Origin: Cardiocondyla obscurior
Lineage: Eukaryota; Arthropoda; Insecta; Hymenoptera; Formicidae
NCBI RefSeq assembly: GCF_019399895.1
Contig: NC_091871.1
Location: forward strand, 5,733,001-5,797,000
Length of the DNA stretch: 64,000 nt
Reading direction: 5' to 3'
The notes under the pieces were generated by a model. That model saw only the letters and a list, made by a program, of their open reading frames with translations. It was not told the DNA's origin and ran no database searches. How positions within the stretch are numbered: the first letter of the stretch is position 1; each line of letters opens with the position of its first letter. Positions 11,372 through 22,872 of this stretch are shown here, one piece after another. Made by a program: the position numbers and the translations under genes.

Positions 11372-13855
11372 TTAATGGGCCTCTGGTGATTGAGATAAGA
11401 GAACTATTAAAACCCATAACTGGAGCAGTGCCTATAAAAATATATATCATTCCTTTATAAGCGTAATTTATTTTACAACATTACTTATTTATATACTTAC
11501 CATGTAAGTTAGTACTAAAATTCTTGCTAATGGATATCTCCTTAAAAATACTCCTGTACGAATACTTATAGCGTCCAACGAAGAGTAAGCTCTTTTCACT
11601 CTTCTAGTAACGCTGGTGTCAAACGGCGTTTCCATTAAAAAAGTGGGAACTTGAGCTTTTGCATCGTCCGTGTCGTTTATATTATTATATGATATGTTTC
11701 TCCGTAAACTGCCTGCAGCATTCCTGTACTCATGCTGTTCAAAAAACTGTTGTTAGTATCCACACATACACATAAAGTTCACAAAACTATTTTTTAGAAA
11801 ATAAAATATTTTATAATACCAAAACTTTATACTAAAAAGTAATCGCTATAAAAATATCGTAAACTACTGTATTTACCTCGATCTTCTCAAGCTGAAGACG
11901 TAATGCATTTCTTTCTGTCGTTAAACATTCCAATGCTTGTTGCTTTAAAACCAGAGTTTGAGTAAGAGTTGCTATTCTCGAATCCATTTCATTGCTTAGT
12001 GTTGCCGGTGCTGATAGTTGTAACTTAAGCTTAGAAATCTCTGAATTCTGCTTTTGCAATTGTAAACTAAATCCATTACGTTGACTAATTAATTCGTCTT
12101 TTAAAGATCTTATTTCCTAAAAAATTATTTATTATTTTTAATCGTTTTAATTTATTAATTAAATAATTTAAAGATGTAAAAAATACTTTAATTTACTTCC
12201 GAGTGTAATCTCATATCTTCTTCCGCCTCTAATCTTCGACGTCTTTCATTGGCAAGAATTTCTTGATTTTGTAGATTTGTTTCTGCTGATTTTTGTTTTA
12301 TTTTTTCTAAATTCAGATCTGTATTTACCAATTCTTCGCGCAGTAATTTCAGCTGTTGACACATTTGTTGATTTTCCTCTCTGACGCTGTCACGTTCCTG
12401 TCTGATTTAATAAAACATATAATGTTCATAGATCAACCTCAGGTGTCGAAATTAATTTATAAAATGTTAATTAACATTACTTTAATTGATTTAACTCCAT
12501 GATGGTGGCTTCATCCATGGCTGTAGGTGTATTGCTCTTAAGTTCTGTTATAAGTTTTTCCTTTTCTTGTAAGGTTCTTAGCGCCCTAGCTTTATGCTGT
12601 TCCAGTTCGGATCTAATAGAGTTCATTTCCTGCCTGTTTCTGTCAATAATCGATTGTAAATCTATTATTTGCCTTGACTGCTCCAATTTTTCCGTTTCTA
12701 AGGCTTTAAGCTTTTCATTTAAAGCTATAATTTCCTTTTGATAATCTGTTTGCTTTCCAAGAAACTCGTTTTGTTTCTCCAAGTGCCTCTCCATCTCTCT
12801 TATATATTTTCGTTTATTGACTGAATCAATTTCATTATCTAAACTCTCTACTTTTACACTGTTTGAGTTTATTTTGTATTTCAACTGAGGATAAGATGTG
12901 TTTGAATGTTCTTCCACAGTATTGTGTTCTGTAATATAAAAATAAAAAATATGTTAGAAATGAGACCCTAGAGATTGATATTTTATGTAAAAATTTACAC
13001 TTACCATTCTGTATAGAATCCATTGTTGACTTACTCACATCTTCATAGTCCTGGCCTTCAGTTCCATTATATAAGTGTAAATTTGCATTTTCTACATTTA
13101 TCTCTGCATCTGTATTATCCAAGGTATTGGGAATCATTTCTATTGAGACATGAGATGGAGTTGGACTAAGTTGACCACTCTGAATTGATAGATCTGAGTC
13201 TGTATCATCAGTAGGATGCTCCACCAATAATGATGATGTAGTTGATGGTGATTTATAGGACTCTGTCATTCTCTTTGGACTTGGATCAGGTGTATTCAAG
13301 TATGTAAACAATGCATCCTCCTTAGGTGCTCCTACATTCAACAGATTCACTGATGTCAAGCTTGAAGTTGCAGCTGTGTAAGGAATATGATCCTGTAGTC
13401 CTAATAGAGGCGTTTTGGATGCACTTTCATTTATCCTGAGTAAGAGAAAAAAAAAAAAAGAATATAATATACTTCTGTAAATCATAAATTTAATACTTTT
13501 AATATTCACTTTTTATCATGTATTCTTCCAGTGGTCTTGGTTTTTAGCAGCAATATGTTAACAAAAATCGAAGTAACATTCTGACAAGATAAATTTACAC
13601 TACTTATATTCCACTGTGCAGAAATAAAGCGAGATAACAAACTGACGGGATGTGGTCGTCGGGCTTAAGTATTTCGGTGGTAACCTGAGATTGACATGAA
13701 CGCAATTACCCAGATTCCGGAGAGAGCCACGTAACTTCTGACAGGTGACCCTGTGGCATCTCGTATTTGTCTTTATTCAAGACGGCCGCGGTGTTCTTGT
13801 CAATTTTGTTCAACAGGTTCTCCGCCTTGTCAGCAAGACCGGACAGCCAGGCCAT
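11372..13855 (-). CDS. Golgin-84 (golgin subfamily A member 5)
   Basis: Seven exons (13855-13710, 13435-13005, 12928-12481, 12401-12197, 12116-11877, 11734-11501, 11431-11372) join in frame to give 587 aa. Golgin-84 is a tail-anchored Golgi coiled-coil protein that tethers vesicles and helps keep the Golgi ribbon and stack in shape. The N-terminus (MAWLSGLADKAENLLNKID) is the conserved golgin-84 start. Residues 49-190 form a Ser/Thr-rich low-complexity linker. Long heptad-rich coiled coils fill about 200-480. The last 25 residues are hydrophobic (LVLTYMALLQLWVLIVLL) and form the C-terminal membrane anchor. I chose the ATG at 13855 rather than the open frame above it because the family begins there. 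The promoter side overlaps the left arm of an inverted repeat. Confidence 0.92.
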
Positions 13856-13983
13856 ATCGACGCGAGGGCGAGGTGATAAGACTGATAAGGAGCGCCGCTC
13901 GAGTGAGTGAAATGAAATCGTGTCGACGCACGACGAACCATACGTTCCCGACCGCGACATTCGCGACGGTGACAGAAAACTTA

Positions 13984-14241
13984 ACTGAAGCAGTGGTCGC
14001 AGATTTCAGACGGGCAACATACGCACACTACGCACAATGCCGTGTCCGTGTGTGCCCGTAGCGCCTGCCTCGGACGCAGAGAGTCGAACTCGGAATCGCG
14101 GCTTCCACGCGTACAGATATAGAAACTCGTCCGTGTGAAGCCAGCGTTTCGGCTGCCGTCGGATAGAAAAAAAGGCCAGAACTATACACTGTCCTACTCT
14201 TTCGCGGCGTCGCCGGCAGTTATCACAGATTCGCTTCACAC
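13984..14241. repeat. Left arm of a large inverted repeat
   Basis: About 258 bp that reappear in reverse complement at 16522-16790, with small indels and substitutions. In translation the two arms give near-identical peptides on opposite strands, which is how the repeat shows itself. This arm abuts the upstream region of golgin-84. It is either an inverted segmental duplication of promoter DNA or the terminal part of a composite element about 2.8 kb long. Confidence 0.85.
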
Positions 14242-14324
14242 TAACATCGCCGAGTTATAAGATGAGAGCAGAAATATAAACTTAACAGTAAAATAAAAAG
14301 ATTTTATAATGATTTTATAATTAA

Positions 14325-14406
14325 ATACGCGTAATTGCGGAGCGATTAACAACACACCCGCACGCTGAGGCTCCGCGGCTAAACTGACCATTAGAGATTT
14401 CAGCGC
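14325..14406. repeat. Dispersed repeat of about 80 bp, copy 2
   Basis: Partner of 6766-6845 in the same orientation, with an estimated 70-80 percent identity by eye. It lies just inside the left inverted-repeat arm, about 470 bp upstream of the golgin-84 start codon. Confidence 0.5.
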
Positions 14407-15323
14407 GTAGAGAGAAAGATTTTGATCGCGAACAAGTATAAATTTATTTAAGATTTTTGCCGATATGTGCATCGGTGAAACGCGCTTTAATGCGCGTAGC
14501 TATTATGCGATAACTCAATCTCACGTTTCTAGATTAAAACGAACGCTATCGATCGGATCGTTTATTGTTAATGAGCGGATTAAATTTCTACATATAATTT
14601 AATTAGCGGGGTTCGTTTTACACCGCGTATGTGAAAATCACTCGCGCGTGCTGGTCACTAAAGCTCTATTTGACTTTACGATATCGCGGATGAGAAGCGG
14701 CATGTCTAATTTTTATCCACAATAATCGTCGAAATAATTGAGTGGCTTTTTTGCACGTTATCACTCTCGCTTTCTACGGATTAACTTATTGTAAAACTGC
14801 GAACTCTCTTTTTCTTATACCGACAAATGTCTAAATAATTGCCTTTACGAGTATGCTTCGCGGGAAAAAAATTGTCCATAGCCGTTTAAATTATTTTCTT
14901 TTTTGAATATTAAAACAAACCATGCGCACGCTTTGCATCCGCTATTTTTCAAAAAGTTTGTTGTCAGCGGAATGAACGGCGCCAAAAAAGTGCGCATAAC
15001 GGTAAAAATAAACGGGTCGCAATACAAAATTTTTCACACTCATTGGACACTCGCGGTATCATCCCCATGCCGACCAATTACAACCCTTCTCTTATCACCT
15101 GATAGGTGGGAACGTTTTTTCCCTAGTGCGCCAATTAATTACCCCCTCAACATAAGTACCGTTATCACGACCGCGCTACCCTCATTTCGCGCCTAAATGT
15201 AGTCGGGAACGGATGTGTAAAGGGGGGATAACTGTTCTCTACCGGAGTTCAAGTTTAAGTTCACGGTCACTTCGATTAGTCAGCGCCTTGAGGAGTAATA
15301 ATTAAATAAAAGTTTCATCGACG

Positions 15324-15371
15324 ATACATCAAGATACATCAAGATACATCAAGATACATCAAGATACATCA
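15324..15371. repeat. Minisatellite of a 10-bp unit
   Basis: About five perfect or near-perfect tandem copies of the decamer AGATACATCA. It sits between the golgin-84 and Tim8 genes, just before the duplicated segment at 15463. Confidence 0.9.
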
Positions 15372-15462
15372 TATTTCTTTTGTCAAGATCGAGGATTTAA
15401 CGGAAGCGTCGTGGACTATCCTGCGAGCGATCTAATGCGCGATGAAGTATTATGTGAGTGAG

Positions 15463-15846
15463 TGTGAGTGTGAGTGTGAGCGTACAGTTTTGCGTTTTTG
15501 TATATTATACGGGGTGTTGTGTTTAAGTTATTATAAAACAAGGTCGCTTTTCTCGTGATCGGAATATTGTTTCGCGCTCTCGGGTTATAATTCGCGTTTT
15601 CAATTTATTTTTAATTGATCGTTGTACAGCCCGGAGTATTCGTCGGTCCCTCGCGGAGTGTCGTTTTCTGTTTCGTTAGCCGTGACTGATAGTGCGTGCG
15701 CTACTGCACGCAATTCGGGAAATTGGCATCTGCTGCTTGAGATTCGCGTTACGCCGGATTGTGCGACGCGTATTTCAGTAGTTTTATAAGTCCTATTCGA
15801 ACAATTTTTCCTTGTTTTATAATAATTTAAACTAAGTATGAGTGAT
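15463..15846. repeat. Tandem segmental duplication, copy 1
   Basis: This segment of about 380 bp is repeated at 15912-16295 with a period of 449 bp. The copies are almost identical; I see one clear substitution, ACTAAG against ACTAGG near the end. No coding capacity is recognised. Near identity means a very recent duplication, gene conversion, or an assembly duplication. Confidence 0.9.
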
Positions 15847-15911
15847 ATTGTAATAAAATGCGCGGTGAATATGAGTCATAGTGTTATGAAGTGCGCGGTG
15901 AATATTATGTG

Positions 15912-16295
15912 AGCGAGTGTGAGTGTGAGCGTACAGTTTTGCGTTTTTGTATATTATACGGGGTGTTGTGTTTAAGTTATTATAAAACAAGGTCGCTTTT
16001 CTCGTGATCGGAATATTGTTTCGCGCTCTCGGGTTATAATTCGCGTTTTCAATTTATTTTTAATTGATCGTTGTACAGCCCGGAGTATTCGTCGGTCCCT
16101 CGCGGAGTGTCGTTTTCTGTTTCGTTAGCCGTGACTGATAGTGCGTGCGCTACTGCACGCAATTCGGGAAATTGGCATCTGCTGCTTGAGATTCGCGTTA
16201 CGCCGGATTGTGCGACGCGTATTTCAGTAGTTTTATAAGTCCTATTCGAACAATTTTTCCTTGTTTTATAATAATTTAAACTAGGTATGAGTGAT
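15912..16295. repeat. Tandem segmental duplication, copy 2
   Basis: Second copy of 15463-15846, same orientation, in the spacer between golgin-84 and Tim8. It begins with the same GAGTG(T) microsatellite-like run seen at the start of copy 1, which may have promoted unequal crossing-over. Confidence 0.9.
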
Positions 16296-16521
16296 GTGTA
16301 GAATGCATCAAAAATTTTTAACCACACCGGTTGTACTTGCAGAAAATATGAAAAGTATATACAACCGACAGTCCGCAGTCTGTTTAAGTGGGACGGAAAA
16401 TTTTTGCTGCATTGTACATTAAAAATTTATATTACATTATATCTTGAAAATGTCGTACAATACACAATTCGGTGACTCGGATTTCGTACTATTTAAAATT
16501 ATTTAAGACTCCGCGATGTTA

Positions 16522-16790
16522 CCGAGAAGCGGATCTGCGATATGTGCCGGCGACGCCACGAAAGAACAGGACAGACAGTGTATAGGTCTGGCCTGTTCTT
16601 CTATCCGACGGCAGCCGAAACGCTGGCTTCACACGGACGAGTCTCTATATCTGAACGCGTGGAAGCCGCGATTCCGAGTTGGGCTCTCTGCGTCCGAGGC
16701 ATTAGCTGGCGCTACGGGCACACACGGACACGGCATTGTGCCTAGTGTGCGTATGTTGCCCGTCTAAAATCTGCGACCACTGAACTGAAG
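16522..16790. repeat. Right arm of the large inverted repeat
   Basis: Reverse-complement partner of 13984-14241, ending about 380 bp upstream of the Tim8 start codon. The plus-strand open frame at 16516-16767 matches the minus-strand frame in the left arm, which explains both without a gene. Confidence 0.85.
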
Positions 16791-17171
16791 GTGGGGCGGA
16801 CTGGTCAACGTGTTGTAAAAGGTTAGGTTCAACAGAAGATCCAGTGGGCGTGCTCGTTTCGTGTGTAGCTTTTTTCCAATTTGACATCAAAATCAGATCT
16901 TCGTAAATTCGTTCGCCAATTGGCTGCCACGATTTTGCACACAAGTGCAAGGCCAGCTCTTTGTGCGCAGCTATCTCTCTGACTCTCTATCATCTCTATG
17001 CGTGAGTGATGCGGAATAAATACTGCAGACAAAAAATAAGTTAGGACTTGCTTGCGAATATGTAAACCGGTTCGGAATATCGTTACCTTGCACAAAACTA
17101 CGGGTGTTTTATCTAAAAGGCCGAGAATTTGCATTATCGCGGAGAGATATACAATCGTGAGGATTTGAAGT

Positions 17172-18396
17172 ATGAGTCTTATGGAAAACTCTAACACGCA
17201 GGTTGTCTTGGACGATCAGTTGCAACATTTCATCGAGACTGAAACAAAAAAGCAGCAATTTCAGGTTAGTTCCTCGACGTAGTAGATTAAAAAATTTTTT
17301 TTTATTATGTCTGCGGTATCAAGAAAAATATTAGATAATGACATTAATTATTAATTAATTTATAATTTAATTTGTAATAATGGTAAATGTATAGAAAACG
17401 GGCCTACTCTTCGATCTTCTTGAAATTTTGGTTACGCGTAGATTTCGACCTGTAAATAACGAATCTGTTTGTTAAAATTATCGTAAAGCATGAGTAATAA
17501 AGTTATGATTTTTTTCAAATGAATAATTATTAGGTTAGGTAATATGTCACACCACGAATGTCTACGCATACTCTGCCTGCCCCCTTACCTTTGTTCTGCT
17601 TTAATATGCCCTCCTTACCATTTTCCTGCTTTAAAATAATTTACATAAACAGTAGAAAAATTATTTAATTTTATAATATTTATATAAATAATTAAATTAT
17701 AAAATTAAATAATTTTTTTTACTGTTTTATTATATTTTCCTGCTTTAAAATAACTTAAATAAAATGGTAAGATGGGCAAGTAAGGGGGGTATGTTAAAGC
17801 AAAAAAAAAGGTAAGAGAGCATGCAGAGTATGCGTAGATATTTGTTGTGACATATTACCTAATTTACTACGTGTCAATTAAAAAAAATTCGTAACCCTGT
17901 TATTAATGCTTTACGACAATTTTAATTATCAAAATCGTTTTTTACAGGTCAAAATTTACGCGTGTGCAAAATTTAAAGAAGATCGGAGAGTAGGCCCGTT
18001 TTCTATACATTTACCGTAATAATTTATTTACGTTGCTGTTATTATTTTCAGTATTGTTGAATAATTTAATTTTAAAGTTTTATCGGTACTTTATAAATAT
18101 ACCTCGAATTATCTATCTATTTTATTAAATATTTCTTAACCTATCTCTCGATGTTACACGTGTAAAGAACGATAGATTACTTACATAATCGGAGATAATA
18201 TTTTTAGGGACTGGTACATGAGTTGACAGATCTCTGCTGGGAAATTTGCATGGATAAGCCATCATTGCACTTAGAGCCCAAGGTTCATAAGTGTCTTGTC
18301 AATTGCGTGGAGAGATTTATTGACACAACTAATTATATTACAAACAGGCTGGAACGCGTTGCTATGAATATGTCCGACTCGAGTAGCATGGAGTGA
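17172..18396 (+). CDS. Tim8: Tim8, small TIM chaperone of the mitochondrial intermembrane space
   Basis: Exons 17172-17264 and 18208-18396 join in phase 0 to give 93 aa, the usual size for a small Tim protein. Tim8 pairs with Tim13 as a chaperone hexamer that escorts hydrophobic precursors such as Tim23 across the intermembrane space; the human orthologue is DDP1/TIMM8A. The hallmark twin CX3C motifs are at Cys41/Cys45 and Cys60/Cys64, 14 residues apart. The acceptor at 18207 is a clean TTTTTAG. The 943-bp intron carries a 634-bp palindromic MITE. The stop codon is 99 bp before the Pex3 start codon on the same strand, with no AATAAA between them. Confidence 0.93.
17374..18023. mobile_element. 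Palindromic MITE with 8-bp target-site duplication, in the Tim8 intron
   Basis: The element spans 17382-18015 (634 bp). Its ends are inverted: GGTAAATGTATAGAAAACGG at the left pairs with its complement at the right, and the pairing continues inward through most of the element around a centre near 17700. It is flanked by the direct repeat GTAATAAT at 17374-17381 and 18016-18023. An 8-bp duplication is typical of hAT, P and some Merlin-type transposases. There is no transposase gene, so this is a non-autonomous foldback element. Its ends have drifted only slightly. Confidence 0.85.
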
Positions 18397-18495
18397 ACAC
18401 GCTGTTACTCTAAATATTATGTATAAAAGTTTATCATGCATAGATTCTAAGAGCTCTGAAATATATTTATATATGCACTGGATAAACGGCTAGAC

Positions 18496-19611
18496 ATGTT
18501 TTCGAGCATTCGAGGATTTTTAAGCCGGCACAGACGCAAGTTCATATTCGGGAGTGTCGTCATAAGCAGCGTTATTTTCCTGACGCGTTACACGCAACGT
18601 AAATTGCGGGAGTGGCAAGAAAATGAGATTAGGATGCTGATGGAGACGTCACGGAAACGACAGTACTACGAAAGTACAGAGAGAACCTGCAATCAAATGA
18701 TATCGTCGCTCGCGGTGAATTTAAGGAACTCCGTGATCAAGGAAAACGATACGGAGGTCATCATATATCAGCTTAGAACTGGCTCCGCTGATAAGATAAA
18801 ATCCTGGAGTCGATTAAAAGTGTTAGCAATTACGCGATCGACTGTAATAATTTATTCTTATACAATGCTAGTTACATTTCTTAGAATCCAGCTCAATTTG
18901 ATCAGCGGGCACATGTACAAAGGCATGCAGAGCGTGGACAACGGAACGATCGGCAGCGAGGTGCAAGCTCGATACATGGCTCTTTCTAGTTACTTTATAT
19001 ACAACGGTATTAAGAGTTTGAGCAGTTTCATAAAATGTAAAGTTGAAGAAGTCATGGCTTCTATGTCTCTGACTGAGCGGTTAACATTGAGAGACTTACT
19101 ACAGATTTATTGGACAATCACGTCTTCAATATCCGCCGACAGCTCTAGAGATCCTATAAAAAACTTTATTTGTTACACATTGGAACAGGATATTAAAAAT
19201 AGCGACACGTCTGTCTATTCGAAACTGAGGGATCAAATGCTAGATATGTTGGAGAGCGAGGAAGTTCAGGATTTAATGCAGAAAAATGTTCGAAGTGGAT
19301 TTGTTTTACTGCTAGATCGTATATCCACGTACTTTGGTGAACCTTGCAAAATTGACGGCATGCTGAACAGTACATCACCCTCGAGCTCAAGCGTTGAAAA
19401 TCCGATAATAGAAGGAGCGACGGATGATTCGAGTGGATTTATAGATGTTAACAAAACCACTATGGCCTTGGCCAAAATTATCCCTATTGTGAACGGCCAG
19501 GTTCCGGATAATCCAACACAGAACGATTTTCCAGCAGATTGGCTCCAGTGTTTGATGATAAATAATGATCTTAAAATACTCGGGGCAAATCTTTATGAGG
19601 CAGTCAGCTAG
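18496..19611 (+). CDS. Pex3: Pex3, peroxisomal membrane biogenesis factor
   Basis: A single exon encodes 371 aa, close to the 373 aa of human PEX3. Pex3 sits in the peroxisomal membrane and docks Pex19 carrying newly made membrane proteins, so it is needed for peroxisome formation. The N-terminus is typical: a short basic lead, a membrane segment at about residues 17-33 (FIFGSVVISSVIFL), then basic residues, then a helical cytosolic domain with the ISGHMY region around 135-143. The lack of introns is notable beside multi-exon neighbours. It lies 99 bp downstream of Tim8 on the same strand. A poly(A) signal follows at 19786. Confidence 0.93.
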   Translation: MFSSIRGFLSRHRRKFIFGSVVISSVIFLTRYTQRKLREWQENEIRMLMETSRKRQYYESTERTCNQMISSLAVNLRNSVIKENDTEVIIYQLRTGSADKIKSWSRLKVLAITRSTVIIYSYTMLVTFLRIQLNLISGHMYKGMQSVDNGTIGSEVQARYMALSSYFIYNGIKSLSSFIKCKVEEVMASMSLTERLTLRDLLQIYWTITSSISADSSRDPIKNFICYTLEQDIKNSDTSVYSKLRDQMLDMLESEEVQDLMQKNVRSGFVLLLDRISTYFGEPCKIDGMLNSTSPSSSSVENPIIEGATDDSSGFIDVNKTTMALAKIIPIVNGQVPDNPTQNDFPADWLQCLMINNDLKILGANLYEAVS

Positions 19612-19785
19612 AATGCAAGTTAATCTAGAAATTATATTGTGCAATGCAGCAATCAATATTCCTTTGCAGCAACGATATAATTTTATTTAAATTTTTTCAT
19701 ACATTTTTTTGTACGTCTGTGTACCAAGTATGTTTTTTTTCCTTCTTTTTTTTTTGCATTGTAGGATATTTTATTGTATTTTCGG

Positions 19786-19791
19786 AATAAA
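19786..19791 (+). terminator. Poly(A) signal of Pex3 (or of a Tim8-Pex3 transcript)
   Basis: AATAAA about 175 bp after the Pex3 stop, after a T-rich stretch. It is the first canonical signal downstream of both Tim8 and Pex3. Confidence 0.6.
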
Positions 19792-20216
19792 GTACATGGT
19801 TGATGGTTTTATTTTTTTTTTAATTTTATGAAATGTCAAACAGTATGTACTGGCAGATATCCCATATTTTACGAGAAAATACTTAAGTCACAACTCGCTA
19901 TTAATATCAATAGACATGATTATGAAAAACATTGTTTCAACAGTATTACTGTTACTATGTAAGATATATGCATAATCAAAAATGTTTTAAATTATATTTA
20001 ATAATAATGGTATGGCATTTTTAATATCGTAATTGATAATAAAATAATTTCATATAAAAAATTTTATCGTGATATTATTTTGAAGTTTTATTGTATTATT
20101 TTTTATAGATAAAGTTCACACACATCTTAAATATATTTGTCATTTAAAATAATCCGTTTACAAGAGAATAGCATAGATTATTTGTGTTTGCAACATTGAA
20201 AAAATTACAAAATTAA

Positions 20217-22031
<1,815 letters not shown>

Positions 22032-22872
22032 GATTGACGAGGTAGAAACAAGTGTCTCGCAAACAAATATGCCACAGACTTCTGTTATTCGTGTTCGACA
22101 AGGAACAATTCAGCGCAACATAACCTTACGTTCTCTACGCTCCTTTTTACTTGTCACTACGGGACGGTTCTGAGGTATTCACACGCAATATCATCGTGAT
22201 AGGCTAATGCTGGATGCACACCAGCGCAATTTAAGCTGGCCACACACACTTACCGTAATAGTAACAGTAAGGCTTTCGACCAATCCGTAACCGTTGCCGT
22301 AAAAAATTTACGTCAAGCTTAAGCCTGGTGTTTCATGTGTCGCGCGACGAGCATTGCGGATCTGCTCTTCAGCATTCACCGACAAATGTCGTATTACGGC
22401 GGCGACCATTTTTGTGAGTTCGTCGTTTACTCGACGGGTCTTTGGTGCGCGAGTGGCGAGTGAGCGACGTATATACAACACGTGGCGATTTCGCAACATC
22501 AAATCTCGAAGGGTTTCACTCGAGAGGGAGAGACGGAAGAAGAAGACGCGCGGTCTCTCGACATGTCGTCGACGATCCGCTCACACGAGACCGCGCCGCG
22601 CGAGAGACGTTCGGCGGCGGAGTGATAGTTTCCTTGGACCGGGGTACCCCTCGGGCGACGGTGTACGGACGCGTAGCATCTCTCGGCCGTCGACGGATCC
22701 GGACCGCAGCAGCAGTTTGACCGACCGGCCGTCTCTTACTATGCAGGAGCCTGGACCGAGTTCCTCACCCTCCTTTCCGCCCCGTCAAACGCGCCCCGTA
22801 ACATATTAATTCACTATTAACGAAAGACTTCTTTCGCTGTCCCTCTCCTGGAAGCCCCTAATCGGCACGACA
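22032..22872. promoter_or_regulatory. Shared CpG-rich promoter region of Rpt6 and Crk
   Basis: This 841-bp spacer separates two divergent start codons. Its Crk side (about 22330-22800) is rich in CpG and purine-rich leader-like sequence, and it holds overlapping open frames on one strand that resemble no protein. It probably contains the Crk 5' UTR and the start sites of both genes. No core promoter element is decisive. Confidence 0.5.

Noticed and set aside
14006..16767. Matching open frames on opposite strands at 14006-14239 and 16516-16767
   Set aside because: The peptide match is a by-product of the inverted repeat. Codons differ without a synonymous bias, and no domain is seen.
22354..22809. 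151-codon and 92-codon open frames upstream of Crk
   Set aside because: They overlap each other in different frames within a CpG-rich leader, are Arg/Ser-rich by composition, and end before the Crk start.
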